From Multifurca ochricompacta (Eukaryota > Basidiomycota > Agaricomycetes > Russulales > Russulaceae): a DNA stretch of 25,424 bases. Numbering within the stretch: the stretch's first letter is position 1; each line of letters begins with the position of its first letter. The stretch is from the NCBI GenBank assembly GCA_022496185.1, contig WTXG01000404.1:1-25424 (forward strand), given 5' to 3'. Shown piece after piece: positions 19,091 through 25,424 of the stretch. A program made the translations under genes and the position numbers. Below the pieces are notes generated by a model that worked only from the letters and a program-made list of their open reading frames with translations, had not been told where the DNA came from and did not search any database.

Positions 19091-19545
19091 GTCCTCGACA
19101 CATAGATGTCGGAGCGGCAGGCGTCCAAAAGTCATCACTCAAAGGGTAACCTTTCCAGTGGACAAAGAACTGTAGTGTCTTTGCACGGCCATGATATCAA
19201 TGCCTGATAAGGCGCTCGACTTCGTATTCTTCTTCGTCGTTGACAAGACTAGATGGCGGGCGTGTGTAGCTCACTCAGTGGGCTTTTGTTTCATGATAGG
19301 GTGATAAGGGGTCCACATGATACCTGTTGTGTATCTTCATGTGGGCTGGCAAGTCTAATTGGCAGGCAATTGCATGTATCTGATCTTTCATTGTGAATGG
19401 TCCAACTCGGCGTGGTGCCAGCTTGGAAGAAGGAAGACGCGTTTGAGGCGTTTTCTTTCGAGCCAGACCTGTCTTCCCACGGCAAACTCCGGTCGGTTTC
19501 GGCGGTGGGTCGCTCTGCGGAAGTGCTTGTTCCGTTCTCTGTTGT
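19090..19545 (-). pseudogene. Gypsy-B integrase C-terminus with chromodomain
   Basis: Minus-strand fragments in shifting frames: EFAVGRQVWLERK (about 19440-19480), then after a frameshift SSKLAPRRVGPF with the GPF motif (about 19390-19430), DLPAHMKIHNRYHVDPLSPY (about 19300-19360), EEEYEVERLI and FFVHWKGYP. The last two are the start and core of a chromodomain of the chromovirus type. TGA codons fall at 19275-19277 and about 19206-19208. The upstream integrase core is absent. The fragment sets the element's strand and clade but cannot encode a working enzyme. Confidence 0.8.
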
Positions 19546-20695
19546 GTGGCTAGGTCATCGATGTTTCCTTCCCTCTTCAAAGCAAGGATGTGGGTAATTC
19601 AAGACCGTTTGTTCTGGATGGTCGTGGAATCGGATCTATAGGTGAGTTTAATCCCGCTCCTTTCCGGGGCAATTCTAATTGCTTCGAGTTGCCTTCTAGT
19701 TTTCGGGTGTACTTGGTGTCGAGTGTTTCTGTACCAGTCCTCTGCAATTCTTAGGCTGTCGATAAGGAACCTAATATCCTTTGGATGGTATGTCTTCTTT
19801 GTGGATTCTAACCACTTGGTGTTCTTCTTTAGATGTATAGTGATGTTATCGACGGCGCGGGCTTGGGATGTCAAACCGGGACTTCGGAGTCGCGGTGTCA
19901 AGTTTCTTTTTGATGGATTCGATGGTCTGTTCGTGAAGCAAGGTAGCTTCAAGTTGGGGTTCAAGGACTCTGGGTTCACAGGTCCGTTACTCTGGACGCT
20001 GTCGGTCGGGGATTGCTGACGAGCAATGTAAGGCGGTTTTGGTTTTCAGGTGGTATGTCTTCAGTTTCAGTTTTAGATTTTGATCCGGTGATTGATATTC
20101 AAGGAACGCGTCGTCCGTTAAAGGCGCTTTTCAGGTTCCGGAGTTGGTGTTCGGGTTCGATGGTGTCTGATGTCAGGGCGTCCTCTATCGCGAGAACAGC
20201 AGGTCGATTACGGGGATCGACTAGAGCGTCATCAGTTTCAAGATCAGGGGTCGGGTTCGTTGTCGAGGCAAGGGACGCGTCGTCGTCGCCTTGTGGGTCA
20301 GGTGAGTCGCTTTTCTTCTTAGGTTCTGACTCTTCTGTCAGGTTTCGATGTGGAGGTCGGTCTTCAAAAGACGTGTCCCTTCAAGGTCGGGGTTCGGGGT
20401 TCTTGCGCGGACATCGCGACTTTCTGGTTTCGGGATTCTTGCGCGGAATAAGATATCGCGGCTTTCTGGGTTTCGGGATTCGTGCGCGGAATAAGACGTC
20501 GCGGCTTTCTGGGTGTCGACCAATGGTCTATCTGTGAAGCAAGAATGCTCCAAGTCTGGATTCAAGTAAATCTTCTGTGGTTCTGGGGGCTGGCGGTTGA
20601 AATCGTGGGGGTCTGGTTGTCGGGGCGAGGGACGCGTCGTCGTCGCCTCGCGCGTTCGGTAAGTCGTTCATTGGTTTCGGTTAAGTCTGTTCTAA
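19546..20695 (-). other. Gypsy-B 5' internal region, possible gag remnant
   Basis: Minus-strand open stretches at 19599-19979 and 20338-20565 are basic and Pro/Ser/Arg-rich, without a zinc knuckle or recognisable capsid motif. Position between 5' LTR and pol remnant suggests gag-derived or leader sequence. Two segments about 590 bp apart (19930-19975 and 20525-20570) resemble each other (GTGAAGCAAG...TTCAAG), so part of the region is duplicated. I could not identify a primer binding site next to 20695. The plus ORF at 20013-20537 is antisense. Confidence 0.4.
20398..20518. repeat. Minisatellite, about 40-45 bp unit, three copies
   Basis: Units share TGCGCGGA, ATCGCG or GTCGCG, and CTTTCTGG followed by TTTCGGGATTC. 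On the minus strand they encode a repeated Arg/Pro-rich peptide (RARIPKP type). Confidence 0.75.
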
Positions 20696-21195
20696 TGTCA
20701 CAGTTAGGTGCGGAACTGTGTCGGGGTCGGACGGGAGCAAGTCTTCCAAGGCAAGGTTCAAAGTTACAATAGAGTCAAGATCTAGTCAAGCCCATGACGA
20801 AGTCAGAGGGCACACATGTGAGATTCGAGGTCGACGGCAGAGACTCTAAGTCCTGCAACAAGTTCAAGATGATGAAGGCTCTCCAAGTCACATCTTGGAG
20901 AGTTCAAGTGGGGTTCTAACTGAGAGGATTCAAGGATTCCGAAGCACCTCTGATTGAACACAAGAGAACAGACTTAGTCTGTCTCTCTACTCTAGTAGGT
21001 CTTTAAATACATGTAGTTCTAGCTATGTCATAGTAAATAGAAGGTTCTAGTTCTATGATATAATATCTAAATGGTTGTGCAGTAGAACGAGCTAGAACTA
21101 AGGAGAATTAGGAGGGGTTAGGCCCTCAGTAAGCAAAACACCAGTGAAACACAATATCGAGTCATTAGTAATGTTGCAGGGAGAATTCTGTCACA
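20696..21195 (-). repeat. Gypsy-B right LTR (5' LTR of the element)
   Basis: Same length as the left copy, with two CpG-type substitutions between them. The hairpin recurs at 20879-20902. It is followed by TSD CTCCA and the MULE exon. Confidence 0.9.
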
Positions 21196-21200
21196 CTCCA

Positions 21201-22331
21201 AGTTGGGTGAGGCAGACGAAGATGATCCAGAATGGGATTTTGAAGAGGGTGAGACACAAGTGAAGGACATCGCATATGTATTTTGCCCAGTGCCCCACAG
21301 AAAACAGATCCTCCATCTCTTCACAAAGCACTTCTGTCAGCATCCGGCTTTTTCTGAATGGAATGAGGGACCATGCAGTGCAACAGAAATCCACAAGCAT
21401 GCTATCATAGAGATGTATCATTTCTGTCACCAACAGGGACTTCGGGAAGTGTGGGGATACCTCTGGACATCATGGTATGTGCTACCAAAGTGGAAACTCT
21501 GGGCATGCTCAACATCTCCATATGTATCTTGGTGGCAAACAACGATGGGAACTGAAAACCTCTGGAGGCAGTTAAAACACAATCACCTGCACCACATGCT
21601 TCGACCTCGCCTTGACCTCCTTGTTTGGATTATCATAACTAAAATCACACCCAAGTACATTGTGCATGCAGAAGTCCTTGAAGACACATATCGTTTGGGT
21701 TGCTCAAAGCTGCTTTCAACTTATCAAAGGTACTTCAAGATGTCTTGGAAACAGCTCGCAGAAGTGTCCATCAGCAATGTTATCTATGTCACAGATGTTA
21801 CTACATGGACATGCAATTGTGGACAGCAAAAGTATCACAGCCAGCACCTCTGTAAGCACCTTGTCCAATCGGTACAGCCTCCCCCCATGCACTTCTGGCA
21901 TCAAGTTGTCCATCACTGCGTTTTGCCACTTTATCGCCACCCTGCTCTTGTATGTGATATTGAAGGGATGGAGGTTGAGCACCTGGATCCAGATGAAGGC
22001 AGTATCACTGATGGAGATGACCATATTTGGATAGGAAATCCAGATATGCTGGTGGAAGGCCAATGGAGAGAGTTTGATCTTGAGGGGATGCTAGGCAAGT
22101 GGCTGTGGAGCATGATGTCAATGAGTACTGAAGAAATGTCATCATTGGCCAAACTTGACATGGAAGAGGTACAAGAACTGCTCAATGATGGAGATGAGAG
22201 TGATCTTGAGGAAGAAGTATGTCAATGACTCAAACAATCATCAGAACAGCTACTCATTCCCATCAAAGCTACAAATCAAGATTAATGCACTTTTGTCACA
22301 GGCAGACGAGCTTGTTGAGGCAGCCAAGATT
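21201..22331 (+). pseudogene. MULE-type transposase, C-terminal part with SWIM zinc finger
   Basis: An open frame of more than 1 kb continues exon 5 right after Gypsy-B (DPEWDFEEGETQVKD). RHFCQHP-like KHFCQHP, LREVWGYLWTSWY, and TTMGTENLWRQLKHN with a candidate third catalytic Glu (21554-21556) follow. A SWIM zinc finger, C-x-C...C-x-H, lies at 21812-21859 (CNCGQQK...LCKH). The ORF ends at a TGA (22226-22228) that lies inside intron 5 (22217-22268, GTATGT...CAAAG, 52 nt). Exon 6 (LQIKINALLSQADELVEAAKI) runs to iLTR copy 4, whose first bases TGTTGA supply Cys-stop. The true C-terminus and the element's right end lie beyond the window. This part has no nonsense codon. Confidence 0.82.
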
Positions 22332-22816
22332 TGTTGACACGGCATGTGTCTTGAGGTGCTTCAGGCATCTAGGTTAGGGTCTAAGCTGTGCAAGATTAGA
22401 TTAGATATAGATTCGGAGTTCCAGACTTTTACCATATCATTATTACTTTCTTTCTCGCAATGCGCAGCAGCTGACTGATGTACCTTAGTAATCCTGTGTA
22501 GCATGTGATATCTCACTGGCCAATGGCCTTTGTCCCTCAGTAGTACATTCTAGTGCATTCCATTGCACACAGACCATCCTTTAGAGTTATATAAGGAGGT
22601 CTAATTCGTCTCTTACACTTCAGAGTTTCCTTCACCTCTGAAGTGTAAGTCCCAGTCTCTCTACTTACTACTTTACCTATAACTAACCGTCTATTGTAGA
22701 TAACTTGTTTCTAGGTGTGTAGTATAGTAATATAGAGTTTCCTTCACCTCTGAAGTATAACTTGTTTCTAGCCTTACACGCTAACATCCAACAGTCAGTA
22801 TCACTGTGCGCACATG
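22332..22816 (+). mobile_element. Solo LTR, intron-bearing LTR family (iLTR copy 4), cut by Gypsy-C
   Basis: Starts TGTTGACACGGC in MULE exon 6 (left flank AGATT). It has GGCCAATGGCC, TTATATAAGG (22587-22596) and the duplicated R block. Sequence stops matching the family at 22816, where Gypsy-C begins, so the last few bases (expected GTGTCAACA) and the right TSD should reappear beyond the window. Whether an internal region follows cannot be seen, so 'solo' is an assumption from the other copies. Confidence 0.85.
22645..22699 (+). other. Predicted 55-nt intron inside iLTR copy 4
   Basis: GTAAGT donor, ATAACTAAC motif, TTGTAG acceptor. The flanking exons (22622-22644 and 22700-22714) recur joined at 22734-22756 plus 22757-22771. 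Confidence 0.8.
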
Positions 22817-23400
22817 TGTTACAACTCACTGTCGACTGCCTGGACAGTGGATTGTATGCGAAGGGGAAGGGATTTGGAAGTGGGCAAAGGATGAGAGTGA
22901 GGGTGAAAGTGCAAGGGAGACGAAGCGAACAGCTCAAGGGCAAGGGATGAGAAGCCTTCCACAAGGTGGGGCTAATCTCCTAGGTAATCAGGAACCGGAT
23001 CACAAGTGGACAGTCTGGAGCTGTCCATTCTATTCCCAAAGGGTTTATATACGTAATTACAACCAGGACTTTGGTCTGTGCACCACTTTAGGGGAGGTTA
23101 ACTTCGCTTTAACTCCCTACTGATCCACCAATGAGAATAGCCCCACTTTTGGGCTTAGAAATCCGCAGTCCACAGTCCGCAGTCCGCAGTTTGTGGACTG
23201 CTGTTTAGGCATTGTGGGGTTCTGTTAGTACTCTTCCCACAGCTCTCCAATTTGGCAGGAGTCCGGCCCTGGTCCGGACTGGCCCTTCTCTGGTCTTAAT
23301 CTAGGGTTATCTTCATCTCTGAGGGTTTTACAAGGTCTTCTGGGAGTGTCTGAGGATTTCTGGGGGGTCAGGAGGTTTTCTAGGGTGTCAGTTCATGACA
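22817..23400 (-). repeat. Gypsy-C 3' LTR (584 bp)
   Basis: On the minus strand it starts TGTCATGAACTG and ends GTTGTAACA. GTATATAAACCC (complement of about 23042-23053) is a TATA candidate. Repeated AGTCCGC units occur at 23163-23190. The plus ORFs at 22762-23123 are shadows. Confidence 0.85.
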
Positions 23401-23415
23401 CTATCCCCTCTTTAG
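23401..23415 (-). other. Polypurine tract of Gypsy-C
   Basis: The minus strand reads AAAGAGGGGATAG directly before the LTR start TGTCATG, the expected site for plus-strand DNA priming. Confidence 0.7.
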
Positions 23416-23441
23416 GGCCTTGCTGTGCCATAGCAAGTTTG

Positions 23442-24938
23442 TCAGAGGTGTGGGGGTCTAGGCAGGGTGGGGTGTCGATGATGGAAGTCCTGAAGCAGGG
23501 TCATGGCATTCTTCATTTCAGTGAAGGGGACCCACGAGTTTTCTGAGGCAGGGTAGCCCTTCCATTTGACAAGGTAACGGATGCCCTTTCTGTTAGGGGT
23601 GTGAGCAGACTGTAAGATGGTCTCTATCTCATAATGGTCTTCTTCCCCATTCACAAGTTCTGGTGGTGGTCGAGTGAAGTTGGGTCCATGGACTGGGGTT
23701 TCTTTGTAATGGGACAGGAGAGAGTTGTGAAAGACTGGGTGGATGCGCCATGACTTAGGGAGTTCAAGCTTGCAGTTAACAGGGCCAGAATGTATGACTT
23801 TAAAAGGACCATGACGTCGGGGGCTGAGTTTGGCTTTGGGGTGAGTGGTGCATATATTTGTCCCTTCCAACCAAACCAGCTCCCCTGTTTTGAAAGCATG
23901 GAGGGGTCCATCTGGTCTCGACTGTTTCATGAGTTCTGCAGCCACCTGGAGGGCAGCAGCTACTTCACTACGGATAGTTTCTAGGGTGCGGAGTCTTTCT
24001 TCAACTGACAGGATAGGGGTGGCAAAATGGAGTGGGGGAATAAACTCTGGTTGGAAGCCATACCAGATTTCAAAGGGAGATCTTTTAGTAGCACTGTGAG
24101 TTCTAGCATTGTGGGCGAACTCCATAAAGGGGATCAGTTCTGCCCAGTCATCTTGTTGGAAGTTGCAAAAGACACGGAGGTATTGTTCTAGTTCTTGGTT
24201 GACCTGTTCAGTCTCTCCATCAGTCTGGGGGTGATAGGCAGTGCTCAAGGATGATTGTACTCCTAGCTTGCTCCACATTTCCTTCATGACTTTGGATGCA
24301 AACTGGGGGCCTCGATCAGAGATGACTTGGTCTGGGAGGCCAGTGCGTCTCCATACATGTTCAAGGAATAGTTTGGAGGTTTCTGGGGCAGTGATATCTT
24401 TGGTGCAAGGAACAATGATGGTGGCTTTACTGAACCGGTCCACCACCACAAAGAGGGAGTCGTATGACTGAGATAGGGGTAAGTCTGTGATGAAGTCCAT
24501 GGTGATTGTTCCCCATACTCGAGTTGGAACTTGATTGGGTTGCAGAGGGATGGGTAGTCAAGGTCGAACTTTGGTTTCTTGGCAGGTGGCACATCCATCC
24601 ACATATTCTTTGACAAAGGAGGACATTCCTGGCCACCAAAATTCTCGTGATACTAGTTCATAGGTCTTCCATCTGCCTGGATGTCCTGTGGCAATGGAAT
24701 CATGATGTAACTTTACAATGTCTCTTCGTAGTTCTTGGGACTTGGGGATGTAGACTTGGCCTTTATGTAGGATTAGGCCATTTTCTAGGTTCCAGTCTTC
24801 CAGTCCTTTGGCAAGGGAGTGTGGCCCATTGTGCAAGATGGTGGTCAGGGCTTGGGTGACTTCATTGTCATGGTCTTGGCAGTCTTTGATTCTGTGGTGT
24901 AGAGTGGAGTCATGAGTTGTTGTGACTGTGGTTTTCAT
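23442..24938 (-). pseudogene. Gypsy-C integrase and chromodomain
   Basis: A single minus-strand frame. HHCC zinc domain: LHHDSIATGHPGR and CATCQ (about 24560-24740). The DDE core is intact: Asp in TMDFITDLP, Asp in VISDRGPQF and Glu in DGETEQVNQ, followed by NARTHSATKRSPFE. GPY/F-type motif in SPRRHGPFKVI. C-terminal chromodomain with YEIETIL, LVKWKGYP and NSWVP, keeping the aromatic residues that normally bind methylated histone tails. The stop is at 23442-23444. One TGA (complement of 24558-24560) interrupts between the zinc domain and the core at VRP-stop-LPIPL; a CGA to TGA change would explain it. Chromodomains are thought to direct such elements to H3K9-methylated chromatin. Confidence 0.88.
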
Positions 24939-25424
24939 GGCCCGAATGCGAAAAAACTTAGAGTCCAGGAGTATGCGCTCATCATTGTCATGCTCTATCC
25001 CCTCTTTATGGTCTGGACGCCGGGACAGAGCATCAGATTTGTTGAAAGAGCCAGGTTTGTGAACAATGGTGAAGTTGTATCGAGACAGTTCAAGGGCCCA
25101 CCGTGCTTGGCGGCGGGAGAGCTATTGCTTGGAGCGGAAGTAAGTCAGGTTGTTGTGGTCAGTCCACACCTCAAAGGGAAGGGCTGCACCCTCAAGGTAG
25201 TGTCTCCAGGTGTCCAGAGCACGAACAATGGCAAGAAGTTCTTTGTCATGGATGTCATAGTTGCATTCAGCATCCAGCATGGACTTGGATAGGAAGGCAA
25301 GGGGATGGTAGCGATTGAGTTCATCAGGTTGTTCAAGGATGGCACCAATAGCAAAGTCACTGGCATCAGTGATGATACGGAAAGCTTTAGTATGGTCAGG
25401 GAGGGTGAGGACAGGGGCAGTGGT
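24939..25424 (-). pseudogene. Gypsy-C RNase H and RT connection (partial)
   Basis: Same frame as integrase, entering from the window edge. RNase H motifs: TDASDFAIGAILEQ, HDKELLAIVRAL, VWTDHNNLTYF and NKSDALSRRPD, so the four acidic residues are present. A TAG (complement of 25122-25124) lies between FRSKQ and LSRRQARW. It is the only stop in this stretch and does not look like a CpG change. RT proper is outside the window. Confidence 0.85.

Larger units (their letters stand above)
17518..21195 (-). mobile_element. Gypsy-B: internally deleted gypsy element (non-autonomous)
   Basis: Direct 500-bp LTRs (17518-18017 and 20696-21195) differ at only two sites, both CpG (17636/20814 and 17994/21172). 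The 5-bp TSD CTCCA is perfect (17513-17517 and 21196-21200). Orientation is minus: a purine tract TACAGAAGGGGTAA (complement of 18018-18031) abuts the left LTR as a 3' polypurine tract should, and the only pol remnant reads on the minus strand. The 2.7-kb interior has an integrase tail with chromodomain (about 19090-19545), but no protease, RT, RNase H or integrase core. The near-identical LTRs suggest recent movement with proteins supplied in trans. Confidence 0.88.
22817..25424 (-). mobile_element. Gypsy-C: chromodomain Ty3/gypsy element, 5' part outside window
   Basis: A minus-strand element with its 3' LTR at 22817-23400, a polypurine tract just inside and pol reading leftwards from the window edge. 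It is inserted in iLTR copy 4 (candidate TSD ACATG, 22812-22816). Pol order on the minus strand is RT/RNase H junction, RNase H, integrase, chromodomain. It is the least damaged pol here, with two in-frame stops over about 2 kb. Confidence 0.88.

Noticed and set aside
20013..20537. 174-codon plus-strand ORF, and plus ORFs at 18061-18423 and 18635-18973
   Set aside because: They lie antisense in Gypsy-B, whose polypurine tract and integrase remnant are on the minus strand. Composition is Arg/Ser/Gly-rich from GC-rich repeats and no domain is visible.

Overview
This window is a stack of nested transposable elements from a eukaryote, most probably a basidiomycete (agaricomycete-like) fungus. The grounds are: GT-AG introns of 52-55 nt, some with a CTAAC branch-site motif; Ty3/gypsy pol genes with C-terminal chromodomains; a SWIM-type Mutator-like (MULE) transposase of a kind I associate with agaricomycetes; and C-to-T decay focused on CpG. 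No host housekeeping gene is recognisable.

Layout. Positions 1-2380 hold short tandem repeats, a tRNA-like sequence (243-319) and GGGTACCC-rich low-complexity DNA. 2381-2867 is a minus-strand solo LTR (iLTR copy 1) in TGGCC-rich DNA that runs to about 3335. 4326-5915 is a near-perfect foldback element built from a Tc1/mariner transposon, inserted 7 nt upstream of the start codon of a MULE transposase gene. That gene runs from 5925 to 22331, but only about 3 kb of it is its own sequence. It is split by a solo LTR (iLTR copy 2, 6459-6956, TSD CCAAG), a 9.2-kb gypsy element (Gypsy-A, 7794-17024, TSD ATGC), a 3.7-kb minus-strand gypsy deletion derivative (Gypsy-B, 17518-21195, TSD CTCCA) and another solo LTR (iLTR copy 4, from 22332). 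Removing the first three insertions plus one TSD copy restores the reading frame each time, and five introns can then be placed.

Second-level nesting. Gypsy-A carries a 1.3-kb solo LTR in gag (8937-10235) and iLTR copy 3 in reverse transcriptase (13479-13988), where the catalytic RT core is missing. iLTR copy 4 is cut by a minus-strand chromodomain gypsy element (Gypsy-C, 22817 to beyond the right edge). Insertion order: MULE first; then Gypsy-A, Gypsy-B, iLTR copies 2 and 4 and the Tc1 foldback; then the solo LTRs inside Gypsy-A, and Gypsy-C inside iLTR copy 4.

Two observations stand out. (1) All four copies of the iLTR family contain a GT-AG intron just downstream of the TATA box, followed by a second copy of the same segment from which that intron is exactly absent. 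Within each LTR the two copies match each other although the LTRs differ from one another. (2) Every substitution I can see between the paired LTRs of Gypsy-A (11) and Gypsy-B (2) is a CpG to TpG/CpA transition. Several inactivating mutations fit the same pattern, including loss of the integrase catalytic Glu and several in-frame TGA codons.
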